From an uncultured Clostridia bacterium (GTDB lineage: Bacteria; Bacillota; Clostridia; TANB77; CAG-508): DNA of 64,000 nucleotides. Positions 19,543 to 26,877 of this stretch are shown here, piece after piece (position 1 is the stretch's first letter; each line of letters starts with the position of its first letter). The DNA is taken from assembly GCA_934130975.1 (NCBI GenBank), contig CAKOYU010000010.1, positions 1 to 64,000 of the forward strand, in the 5' to 3' direction. A program made the position numbers and the translations under genes. The notes beneath the pieces are model-generated. The model made no database searches. It was not told the origin of the DNA and saw nothing but the letters and a program-made list of their open reading frames with translations.

Positions 19543-21135
19543 TTAACATATACTACTCATATCAATCACAGATCCATTAATACATTCTTTAGCAAAACCA
19601 TATTCTAAAAATACATTTTTTATTTCAAATATCAATTCTTTTAGTCTATCTATTGAAATTTGCAATTTATGTGCAATAATTTTATATGCGCTTTTTCTAT
19701 TATGATAGATATAATCTTTATTTTCTTGAAATATCTTCATAATATATTGATGAATTAATTCTATTCTACTATCTAATGCTGGCATAAAATCTTCATTTAT
19801 ATCATCAATGTTATTTGTAATTCCATATTGCTCAATATTTTCTGTTAAAATTTCTTTATATCTAATATTTCTTTTTCCTATAACAAAATATTTTACTTTA
19901 CTTGCTAATAAATTAAATAGTAAATCTTCATTGTAATTAAAATTTTTTTCAACATTTCCTCCTTTCTCTAAAATTAATAAAAATGCCTCTTGTGCTATAT
20001 CCTCTCTTTCTGAATGTAAATGAGAATAATAGCAATATCTTTTCGTAATACTCCAACACATATTTTGTATTCTTTTTGCATTTTTCCTTGAAAATTCTTT
20101 AGATAATTGATGTTCTTCTCCTATATACAATCCTTTCTCATTATTTTTCAATGCTTGTTTTATATATGGATATCTACTTATATTAGCACTTATATTTTTC
20201 AAAAATTCTTCCCATTCGATTTTATAAATTCTACATAATTTTCTTAGTTCTGCACTTGTATAATATCCCTCTCCATACTCATACTTAATATCCATTTTTA
20301 GAATATCCATTCTAAGTTTTGTTTCTTTTAAAATAATTCTTGTTCTCGTTATCTCATCTCTCATTAATTTCTTAAATGTTTCTCTAGGTATAGATAATAT
20401 ATCTTTAATAATGCTATCAGTAGTTTTGATATTATTTTTTATATTATATATTTCGTTTTTAGTAATATAATCTTGCCATCTATACATTTCTATTAATTCA
20501 TTTTCTATTAATATTTTTTCTTCTTCTGTTAATAAATCAATTCTCATTTTCTTTGTTTTAGCTTTAATTAAATTATTATAATTTAGCATATTTACTTTTA
20601 ACATTTTTACTATTTCCTCATCGTTCAAATTATATTTTTGTTTAAAGTATTCTATTTGCTCTTTTGTTACATAATCATTATATTTTATTTCTTCTATAAA
20701 TAATTCATTTGCAAGTTCTTTTTCATCTTGTAACTTTTTGAAAATTATATATTTTCTTCCTCTTTTAATTCTTGTATCCTTTTCTTTGTTAAATCTTAAA
20801 ATTTTACTTATTATGCTTTCATTTATTTGATATTTTTTACTTATTCTTTCTAAATTTTTTTCTGTTATTTCTTGTTTTCCTATTACTTCATTATTTATTT
20901 TTACTTTTATTGCTTTCATTTCTTCTGAATTAAAAATATTTATTCTTGCTTGATTAAATGGATTCTGCTTTAAACGCCATCCATTACTTGATGTTATTCC
21001 TAATATTGCTATAAGATCATTTAATTCTATTTTTTCTTTTGCTGATATAAATTTTAATGTATTAATATTAATCCAATCTCCATGTTTTAGGGTATATATA
21101 TTTATTACTCTTCTTAGTACCTTTTTTCTTACCAA
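19543..21135 (-). CDS. HTH-repeat protein with sigma-factor-like C-terminus
   Basis: A 530-residue protein. The first 340 residues contain about five diverged helical repeats of roughly 60 residues, each resembling a DNA-binding helix-turn-helix (EITEKNLERISKKYQINESI, YVTKEQIEYFKQKYNLNDEE, YITKNEIYNIKNNIKTTDSI). Residues about 350-420 resemble sigma-70 region 2 (SEREDIAQEAFLLILEKGG). Residues 455-515 could be a region-4-like HTH (AYKIIAHKLQISIDRLKELI). It starts with TTG after a GGAGGAAATAAAA leader. It heads a three-gene operon and is preceded by a leader peptide and terminator. A transcription-factor role is inferred; no known family is assigned. Confidence 0.55.
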   Translation of the reverse strand: MVRKKVLRRVINIYTLKHGDWININTLKFISAKEKIELNDLIAILGITSSNGWRLKQNPFNQARINIFNSEEMKAIKVKINNEVIGKQEITEKNLERISKKYQINESIISKILRFNKEKDTRIKRGRKYIIFKKLQDEKELANELFIEEIKYNDYVTKEQIEYFKQKYNLNDEEIVKMLKVNMLNYNNLIKAKTKKMRIDLLTEEEKILIENELIEMYRWQDYITKNEIYNIKNNIKTTDSIIKDILSIPRETFKKLMRDEITRTRIILKETKLRMDILKMDIKYEYGEGYYTSAELRKLCRIYKIEWEEFLKNISANISRYPYIKQALKNNEKGLYIGEEHQLSKEFSRKNAKRIQNMCWSITKRYCYYSHLHSEREDIAQEAFLLILEKGGNVEKNFNYNEDLLFNLLASKVKYFVIGKRNIRYKEILTENIEQYGITNNIDDINEDFMPALDSRIELIHQYIMKIFQENKDYIYHNRKSAYKIIAHKLQISIDRLKELIFEIKNVFLEYGFAKECINGSVIDMSSIC

Positions 21136-21173
21136 TTTTATTTCCTCCTTTTTTATTTTTCCTTTTTCTATAT

Positions 21174-21266
21174 TTACTGGTAAAAAAACGCGAAAAGAAC
21201 AACAATACGTTGTTCTTTTCTTATATCTATTAATACTAATCTCTTTTTCAAATACTCTAAAACCAA
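21174..21266 (-). CDS. Leader peptide overlapping attenuator hairpin
   Basis: A 30-codon frame starts at TTG 21266 with a strong AAAAAGGAGG site five bases upstream. It reads MVLEYLKKRLVLIDIRKEQR and ends VVLFAFFYQ. Its second half is encoded by the terminator hairpin at 21192-21220. A ribosome on this frame would prevent or alter hairpin formation. This is the arrangement of ribosome-mediated attenuation, as in many antibiotic-inducible leaders. Confidence 0.5.
   Translation of the reverse strand: MVLEYLKKRLVLIDIRKEQRIVVLFAFFYQ
21182..21220 (-). terminator. Attenuator terminator before sigma-like operon
   Basis: A perfect 12-bp stem (GAAAAGAACAAC and GTTGTTCTTTTC) with a five-base loop is followed on the minus strand by CGCG and seven T. 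It lies 47 bp upstream of the operon's first start codon and about 100 nt downstream of the promoter, so it must be read through for expression. Confidence 0.75.
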
Positions 21267-21318
21267 TTGTGCCTCCTTTTTAGTCTTCGCACATCTGTTG
21301 ATTTTTATTTTATATTTG

Positions 21319-21347
21319 GATTATATTATATATTACTATATTTGTCT
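21319..21347 (-). promoter_or_regulatory. Promoter of the attenuated operon
   Basis: On the minus strand TAGACA and TATAAT are separated by 17 bp, about 60 bp upstream of the leader peptide. The position is approximate to a few bases. No other good promoter lies between here and the operon. Confidence 0.55.
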
Positions 21348-21386
21348 AGATGCATTTTGCTTTTTTTATACAAAATAAATTTCGTC

Positions 21387-21461
21387 GTTACAATTCACAG
21401 CTAAATTATATGTATTTTAGGAAATTAATAATATATTTTCTTATAAACTGTGAATTGTAAC
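21387..21461. repeat. Inverted repeat related to the 141-bp element
   Basis: GTTACAATTCACAG at 21387-21400 is perfectly complementary to CTGTGAATTGTAAC at 21448-21461. The interior (CTAAATTATATGTATTTTAG then ATTAATAATATATT) matches one flank and end of the 141-bp element at 15298. It is probably a partial or derived copy. Confidence 0.6.
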
Positions 21462-21503
21462 ATTTCGTCAATTTTATGAACTATATTTTTTTAAAATTTT
21501 CAT

Positions 21504-21532
21504 TTGACAATTCTAAAAAAAGATGTTATTAT
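21504..21532 (+). promoter_or_regulatory. Promoter of small RNA
   Basis: TTGACA and TATTAT are separated by 17 bp, giving a start near 21539. No coding sequence with a ribosome site follows, only a short RNA ending in a terminator. Confidence 0.7.
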
Positions 21533-21538
21533 ATAGTT

Positions 21539-21616
21539 ACATTAGACAATGTACCTTAGTTCAGGTTGTGTATATTGTTTGCTCGTATGTGTATCGTAAC
21601 TGCACATACTTTTTTT
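21539..21616 (+). ncRNA. Small RNA complementary to start of nearby small ORF
   Basis: The predicted RNA is about 78 nt. It has a 5' hairpin (ACATT-AGAC-AATGT), an unpaired middle, and a terminator (GTATGTG and CACATAC, then seven T). The middle contains AGTTCAGGTTGTGT, an exact complement of codons 1-5 of the small gene at 21680-21790. Complementarity continues with a few mismatches through the ribosome site. The two transcripts do not overlap, so the RNA would act on its neighbour by pairing, as OrzO-like antitoxins do. Confidence 0.65.
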
Positions 21617-21622
21617 ATGCTC

Positions 21623-21655
21623 AAAAAAAGCAAGGAAGCCTCGTAACAACTTCCT
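21623..21655 (-). terminator. Terminator of the small ORF
   Basis: On the minus strand AGGAAG pairs with CTTCCT and is followed by TGC and seven T. It lies back to back with the small RNA's terminator. Confidence 0.65.
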
Positions 21656-21679
21656 CACTTCGACTATGTAATGACACTT

Positions 21680-21790
21680 TTAGTCTTTACCTTTTTTGTA
21701 TTCTTCTAATTGTGATTGAAGTTTGATGTTTTTTTCTTTTTCTGCCATTAATTGCTCAATCAACTTTAGAATAAGTTCAGGTTGTGTCAT
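21680..21790 (-). CDS. Small charged coiled-coil protein under sRNA control
   Basis: A 36-residue protein (MTQPELILKLIEQLMAEKEK then IKLQSQLEEYKKGKD) that reads as one amphipathic, coiled-coil-forming helix. A GGGGGC ribosome site lies eight bases before the ATG. It has its own promoter and terminator. Its start region is duplicated as the complementary segment of the small RNA at 21539-21616. It is not hydrophobic like classical type I toxins, so a regulatory or nucleic-acid-binding peptide is equally possible. Confidence 0.6.
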   Translation of the reverse strand: MTQPELILKLIEQLMAEKEKNIKLQSQLEEYKKGKD

Positions 21791-21856
21791 TTTATTTGCC
21801 CCCTTTCCGTCCTTTAGTAAAAGACTTACCTTTCTGACTTCGAAAAGGTTGCTATT

Positions 21857-21892
21857 ATATTACAACATTTTTATGTATTATTCAACCGAACA
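21857..21892 (-). promoter_or_regulatory. Promoter of the small ORF with shared 13-bp box
   Basis: On the minus strand TGTTCGGTTGAAT is followed 17 bp later by TAATAT. The 13-mer and the following AAAAAT-TTGTA pattern are also present at the promoter of the hydrophobic small ORF near 2.84 kb. Confidence 0.6.
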
Positions 21893-21951
21893 GACTAAAA
21901 TTTTACAATTATTTTGTTTTTCACATATTATCACTAAGTTATTCACAATTT

Positions 21952-22776
21952 TTACGCACTCTTTAATTCAAGCCTTAGTTTATCAGCAATCATTGCTATA
22001 AATTCGCTGTTAGTTGGCTTTCCTTTAGCTGCTGAAATTGTATAGCCAAATATATTTTCAACTACATCTTGTTGTCCTCTTCCCCATGCAACTTCTATGG
22101 CATGACGTATTGCACGTTCTACACGTGATGGTGTTGTGGTAAATTTATCTGCGATTTTTGGATATAAACTTTTAGTAATTTGATTAATGACATCAATATC
22201 ATTTACAACCATAATAATAGCCTCACGCAAATATTGATACCCCTTAATATGGGCAGGCACACCAACTTCATGGATAACATTTGTAACTAATGCTTCCAAA
22301 TTATCTTCTTTTTTAGCTGAATCTCCTGAAATTTCAATATATTGTTGTTTTGGCACGGTTGTCTCCCTTGAAATAAAATTATTGTTTTGTTCTGGTTTAT
22401 AATTTTTTAATTCTCTAATTCTAGTAATTAGTAACTCAATATCAAATGGTTTTACAACATAATACTCTGCACCTAATTCGACAGCTCTTCTTGTAATCTT
22501 ATCTTGACCTACTGCTGACAACATCACAAAAATAGGTTTTTTAGGCATTTTTATCATATTTAGCTTTTCTAATACTCCTATTCCATCTAAATGTGGCATT
22601 ATAACATCAAGTAATACCACGTCAGGCATTAATTCTGATATCATATCTAATGCCTCATTTCCATCTTTTGCTCTTCCTACAATCATCATATCATCTTGAT
22701 TTTTTAAATATGTAGCCAATGTCATACTAAACTCTTGATTATCATCTGCTATTAAAACTGTAATTTTTTCTCTCAT
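21952..22776 (-). CDS. spo0A: Sporulation master regulator Spo0A
   Basis: A 274-residue response regulator that, once phosphorylated, switches on sporulation genes. The receiver domain has the acidic pocket (VLIADDN), the phosphoacceptor Asp in VVLLDVIMPHLDG and the conserved Lys in VVKPFD. The Spo0A-specific C-terminal domain contains HEVGVPAHIKGYQYLREAI and the recognition region TPSRVERAIRHAIEVAW, then GKPTNSEFIA. A GGAGG site precedes the ATG. Its presence marks the organism as an endospore former. The usual neighbour spoIVB is not here; yigZ and a flavoprotein gene lie upstream. Confidence 0.98.
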   Translation of the reverse strand: MREKITVLIADDNQEFSMTLATYLKNQDDMMIVGRAKDGNEALDMISELMPDVVLLDVIMPHLDGIGVLEKLNMIKMPKKPIFVMLSAVGQDKITRRAVELGAEYYVVKPFDIELLITRIRELKNYKPEQNNNFISRETTVPKQQYIEISGDSAKKEDNLEALVTNVIHEVGVPAHIKGYQYLREAIIMVVNDIDVINQITKSLYPKIADKFTTTPSRVERAIRHAIEVAWGRGQQDVVENIFGYTISAAKGKPTNSEFIAMIADKLRLELKSA

Positions 22777-22824
22777 GGCTCGTTCCTCCTAAATTTTTTC
22801 TACTGTAAATTTTTTACATTTTCG

Positions 22825-22853
22825 ATTATAATACTTAAGAAAAAATTTTGCAA
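22825..22853 (-). promoter_or_regulatory. Promoter of spo0A
   Basis: On the minus strand TTGCAA and TATAAT are separated by 17 bp, about 50 bp before the start codon. It resembles a housekeeping promoter. A sigma-H site was not clearly seen. Confidence 0.6.
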
Positions 22854-22878
22854 GAGTTTTTTGGAACTTTTTTCCATT

Positions 22879-23523
22879 TTATTTATCTTTTTCTACAGTT
22901 TTATTTATATATTTTTCTTCAATCACTTGAAAATACTGCACATTAAGTTTTTTTGTTTCAATATCCCCCAAGAAAATATTTTTTCTATTTTTTTCCATTT
23001 CAACTTTTAAAATAATATTTTCATAATAATTTGTGTCTTTTATATTTATCTCATTATTTTTACAATAATATTTAAAAATCTCCAAATTTGAATAATCTAA
23101 TCCAACTTCTATCTCTACTCCTTGAACTTTCATTATTGGTGTACTTTTTTCTATTACCTGTTGAGTTGCCTCTGAATATGCTCTTACTAATCCACCTGTT
23201 CCGAGCAATATTCCTCCAAAATATCTCGTTACAATTACAACTAAATTGCACAAATTATTTTTTTGTAAAATATTTAACATTGGACCACCAGCAGTTCCAG
23301 AAGGTTCACCATCATCACTTGATTTTTCTACTATTTGTCCACCTTCTGAAACTCTATATGCTACACAATTATGTCTTGCATCATGATACTTCTTTTTTAT
23401 TTCTTTTATCTTGCCTTCTGCCTCTTCTACACTTTCTACATGTATAAGATTTGCTATAAATTTCGACTTTTTTTCTACTATTTCTGCAGTTTCGTCATTT
23501 AAAATTGTTATAAATTCTTCCAT
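22879..23523 (-). CDS. yigZ: YigZ/IMPACT family protein
   Basis: A 214-residue member of the YigZ/YvyE family. The N-terminal IMPACT domain has KKSKFIANLIHVES, KKYHDARHNCVAYRV, SSDDGEPSGTAGGPML and VTRYFGGILLGTGGLVRAY, all diagnostic. The C-terminal part is a ferredoxin-like fold. Its cellular role is not settled; eukaryotic IMPACT binds the translation regulator GCN1. It starts nine bases after the flavoprotein stop codon, so the two are an operon. Confidence 0.92.
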   Translation of the reverse strand: MEEFITILNDETAEIVEKKSKFIANLIHVESVEEAEGKIKEIKKKYHDARHNCVAYRVSEGGQIVEKSSDDGEPSGTAGGPMLNILQKNNLCNLVVIVTRYFGGILLGTGGLVRAYSEATQQVIEKSTPIMKVQGVEIEVGLDYSNLEIFKYYCKNNEINIKDTNYYENIILKVEMEKNRKNIFLGDIETKKLNVQYFQVIEEKYINKTVEKDK

Positions 23524-23532
23524 CTTTCTCCT

Positions 23533-24792
23533 TTATTCTTCTGACACACTAATTCCAGCAGTATACCCTGTTGAATAAGCAATTTGTAAATTGAATCCCC
23601 CTGTATATGCATCTACATCTATAATTTCTCCAGCAAAGTACAATCCTTTTATTAGTTTAGATTCCATAGTTTTAGGATTAATTTCACGTACATTAATTCC
23701 TCCTGATGTAATAATTGCTTCCTCCACTGGTCTAAATGCTTTTATAGTAATTGTAAAACATTTTAATAATTGACCTAATCGTCTTCTTTCTGTTTTTGTA
23801 ATTTCATTAACACGTTTATTTTCATCTATTCCTGATAATTCTATTATCAAAGGTATTAGCTTCTGAGGTAATAATTTATCTAAACTATGTTTAAATTGCT
23901 TATTTTTAAATTCTTTAAAATCCCTTAATATTCTATCATCTAATTGTTCCTCTGTAAGTGCAGGCTTTAAATCTATGCTTAAATTTACATATCTCTTTTT
24001 TAATAAATAGTCTATGTCTTTATATCTTGCTAAATGTGCTGATCCACTTAAGATTATTGGTCCTGATATTCCAAAGTGTGTAAATACCATCTCTCCAAAA
24101 TCTTCATATATCATTTTTTTTCGTTCTGAGTCAATTATTTTTATTCCTACATTTCTTAAACTTAATCCTTGCAGTTTTTTGCATTCTTCTTTTTCATAAA
24201 CTTCTAAAGGAACTAATGATGGTTTTATTGTTGTTATTACATGTCCTAAGTCTTTTGCAATTTTGTATCCATCACCTGTTGATCCAGTTAATGGATAACT
24301 CTTTCCTCCTGTTGCTAATATTATTTTATCTGTTTGGATTATTTCTTTATTGGTTCGTACTCCTAATACTTCATTACTTCTTATTAAGATTTTTTCAACT
24401 CGTGTATCAAGTTTACATTTTATTTTTAATTCGTCTATTCTTTTCTTGAAACAATTTAGTACATCTATTGATTTGTCTGTTACTGGAAATATTCTATTTC
24501 CTCTTTCTTCCTTTACTTCTAGTCCTTGTCTTTTTAAAAATTCTATTATGTCTTTGTTTGTATAATTTTGAAATGCACTATATAAAAACCTACCATTTCC
24601 TGGTGTATTTTTTATAAATTCGCTCATATATAATGAACTTGTTATATTGCATCTCCCTTTTCCTGTTATTAATAATTTTCTTCCGAATGATGGCATTTTT
24701 TCTATTATTGTTACATCATTTCCGTTTTCTGCTGCTGTTATTGCAGCCATCATTCCTGCTGGTCCTCCACCTATTACTATTACTTTTGGCAT
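23533..24792 (-). CDS. HI0933/YhiN family flavoprotein
   Basis: A 419-residue FAD-dependent protein. The dinucleotide-binding motif is VIVIGGGPAGMMAAI at the N-terminus, followed by the family signature SFGRKLLITGKGRCNITS. The C-terminus has the second FAD contact GLYFAGEIIDVDAYTGGFNLQ, shared with HI0933-family proteins of unknown substrate. ATG 24792 follows AGAGGTGG; a GTG three codons earlier is less likely. It is the first gene of an operon with yigZ. Confidence 0.93.
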   Translation of the reverse strand: MPKVIVIGGGPAGMMAAITAAENGNDVTIIEKMPSFGRKLLITGKGRCNITSSLYMSEFIKNTPGNGRFLYSAFQNYTNKDIIEFLKRQGLEVKEERGNRIFPVTDKSIDVLNCFKKRIDELKIKCKLDTRVEKILIRSNEVLGVRTNKEIIQTDKIILATGGKSYPLTGSTGDGYKIAKDLGHVITTIKPSLVPLEVYEKEECKKLQGLSLRNVGIKIIDSERKKMIYEDFGEMVFTHFGISGPIILSGSAHLARYKDIDYLLKKRYVNLSIDLKPALTEEQLDDRILRDFKEFKNKQFKHSLDKLLPQKLIPLIIELSGIDENKRVNEITKTERRRLGQLLKCFTITIKAFRPVEEAIITSGGINVREINPKTMESKLIKGLYFAGEIIDVDAYTGGFNLQIAYSTGYTAGISVSEE

Positions 24793-24875
24793 TAATGCCA
24801 CCTCTCTTTCTTGTTATTATATATTATCAAATTTTGGTAATTTTTGCAATAGGCCTTTAGCTTATCATCATATTA

Positions 24876-24919
24876 AAAAGCAAATATAATATAGATATTT
24901 CTATATTATATTTGCTTTT
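24876..24919. terminator. Bidirectional terminator
   Basis: A perfect 19-bp inverted repeat with six-base loop begins AAAAGCAAATATAATATAG. It ends in CTTTT on either strand. It lies between two minus-strand genes and ends transcription of the 463-residue gene. Confidence 0.75.
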
Positions 24920-24933
24920 GATATTAATTGGTG

Positions 24934-24952
24934 TGGACACTATAAGTGTCCA
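24934..24952. repeat. Small perfect palindrome
   Basis: TGGACACT and AGTGTCCA flank ATA, 15 bp past the stop codon of the upstream gene. It may be a part of the termination region or a protein-binding site. Confidence 0.4.
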
Positions 24953-24967
24953 TTTGGTCTGTAACTA

Positions 24968-26359
24968 TTATACGAGACTTTTTAAAAGTTTCTGATACTT
25001 AGCAGCAGCCTCATAATCACAGTTTTTAGCTGCCTCTGTCATCAGTTTGCTTATTCTCAGTTTGTATGCCTCATCATCTTCTTCTGGCCGTTTTATTGTT
25101 TCATCAGTCAGAACTTCTTCGTTTTCCACTACTTCTGACTTTTTGATTTCCAGTGGTATTGCACCATGAGTCGACATTATAGACTTAGCCATCTGCATAC
25201 TTGTCATCTGGTTCATAACCATAAATGCCTGTGCATCAGCCATAACCATGTCATTCAAGGTTTCTGTATCCAAGATGTCCGCATAATCCGGATCCATCAA
25301 AAATCTTACCATTTTTGCAACTACATTGTTCTCTGTAGTTTCTCTTCCGGACTGGATATCATCAGATACAACCTCTATCATTTTTGCAATCCTTTTATCT
25401 ACTTTACCTGCAACCACATCTGCAAATGTAGAATACTTCTTTAAAACTGGAACGTATTTGATATAGCAATTACTATTTACCATTAGATTGCTTGCTACTG
25501 CCGTTCTTTCTATTTTTCCAGTTTCAAAGTCGAGCATTTCATTTTTGCTTGCATCGGAAACATAATAGATTTTGCCATCCATCGTTTCTACGATTTCTCG
25601 ATTCGCCAGTGTATTTGCCCGCACTTTTCGATACGGAAATTCTCCCAGGCATAAGCTTTCGAAATCTTCTGCAGATAACTTAGTTAACTGATTAGTATCC
25701 GGATTATAAATTTTATAATTGCCACCATCTTCTAACACAAAACCGATAATTGTACTCTTTATTGTCATTTTTTCTTCCTCCTGATTTTCACTTTCAATTT
25801 GATTTCCAGTTTCTTTTAATTGTTTTTGTTCAGCATCATAAAATTCACTAAGAAATTCATATGAATATCTGAACTTTGTTCTAGTCGCACATTGGTTGCA
25901 AAATACTCCGAAAACGTTTTTTCTGTCTTTTTCTTTATTCAGATGTATGTATCTTCCACATTGTGCACACCGTACAATTCTCACTTGTTGTTCTTCATAG
26001 TTTATATTAATCAAACTATCTATAGAACTTTCGTGATACCGTATCTCATATGCTCTTTGCTTTTTTTGGTCTTCAGATTTTTTACTTCTTATCCCTATCA
26101 TATGTTCATCTTCATCATAGTCAACGTAAACAAACTTTAACAACTCTTCAAAATCGTTAAATTCTGTTGGTTGTGGGACTTCCATTTTTCCAAAATAAGC
26201 TAAGAAATATGGTAAATTTGTTATAGCATCAAATTCTATGTCCATATTTCTCTTGCAATGTGAACAGTGTACATTTTCTAAAATCTCATGCCCCTGTGCA
26301 ACTTTCCGCACTATTGTTACAGGTTTTCTGCAGTACGGGCATTCAATAATAGTTCTCAC
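24968..26359 (-). CDS. Zinc-ribbon protein with UVR-like C-terminus, unknown
   Basis: A 463-residue protein not recognised as a whole. It has two zinc-ribbon halves at the N-terminus (CPYCRKPV with CSHCKRN) and another pair near residues 130-155 (CAQCGRYI with CNQCATR). The C-terminal 30 residues (YKLRISKLMTEAAKNCDYEA, then AAKYQKLLK) look like a UVR motif as found in UvrB, UvrC and McsA. The DNA is visibly richer in G and C than its neighbours (CTG, GAC and ATC codons), suggesting transfer. It may bind nucleic acid or protein; no enzymatic motif is seen. Confidence 0.5.
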   Translation of the reverse strand: MRTIIECPYCRKPVTIVRKVAQGHEILENVHCSHCKRNMDIEFDAITNLPYFLAYFGKMEVPQPTEFNDFEELLKFVYVDYDEDEHMIGIRSKKSEDQKKQRAYEIRYHESSIDSLININYEEQQVRIVRCAQCGRYIHLNKEKDRKNVFGVFCNQCATRTKFRYSYEFLSEFYDAEQKQLKETGNQIESENQEEEKMTIKSTIIGFVLEDGGNYKIYNPDTNQLTKLSAEDFESLCLGEFPYRKVRANTLANREIVETMDGKIYYVSDASKNEMLDFETGKIERTAVASNLMVNSNCYIKYVPVLKKYSTFADVVAGKVDKRIAKMIEVVSDDIQSGRETTENNVVAKMVRFLMDPDYADILDTETLNDMVMADAQAFMVMNQMTSMQMAKSIMSTHGAIPLEIKKSEVVENEEVLTDETIKRPEEDDEAYKLRISKLMTEAAKNCDYEAAAKYQKLLKSLV

Positions 26360-26532
26360 ACCTCACCCTCCTTCTTTTGTTTTAATTAACTTGTATCAAG
26401 TCATAATATAACTTGAAGTGACTTCTACAAATTATCGCTCATATTATATCATGTGGCTTTCGTTTTGTCAATCATTTATGTAAATTATTTTGATAAAAAA
26501 TAAGACCTTCATTTTATTGAAAGTCTTATTTT

Positions 26533-26607
26533 TGGTTGGGCTGGCTAGATTCGAACTAGCGCATGCCAGAGTCAAAGTCTGGTGCCTTACCGCTTGGCTA
26601 CAGCCCA
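26533..26607 (-). tRNA. tRNA-Gln (UUG)
   Basis: The acceptor stem TGGGCTG pairs with CAGCCCA and CCA is encoded. The anticodon loop is TTTGACT, and the T arm is CTAGTTCGAATCTAG. It lies 20 bp from tRNA-His on the same strand. Confidence 0.95.
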
Positions 26608-26627
26608 ATATAAATATATAAAAAGTA

Positions 26628-26705
26628 TGGGGTGGAAGATGGGACTCGAACCCACGGTCTCCAGTGCCACAAACTGGCGCGTTAACCAACTACGCTACAT
26701 CCACC
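26628..26705 (-). tRNA. tRNA-His (GUG)
   Basis: The anticodon loop TTTGTGG gives GUG. The T arm is GTGGGTTCGAGTCCCAT. An extra 5' G typical of tRNA-His is present opposite C, and CCA is encoded. One acceptor pair (T-T) is mismatched. Confidence 0.93.
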
Positions 26706-26877
26706 ATCATTGTAGCTCATTTGTGAGCACATTAAATATTTTAATATGATTTCCGCATTTTGTCAAGGTTTTTTCGATAATTTCTTTAAATTTTATAGAA
26801 TTCCGTAATAATAGCTTAAAATACAGGCTGTAAGTAAATTTATAAACCTATATTTTAAGCTAATTATCTTTCAATTA

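Noticed and set aside
24876..24919. Small RNA gene
   Set aside because: A simple symmetric hairpin with T-runs is explained as a bidirectional terminator.
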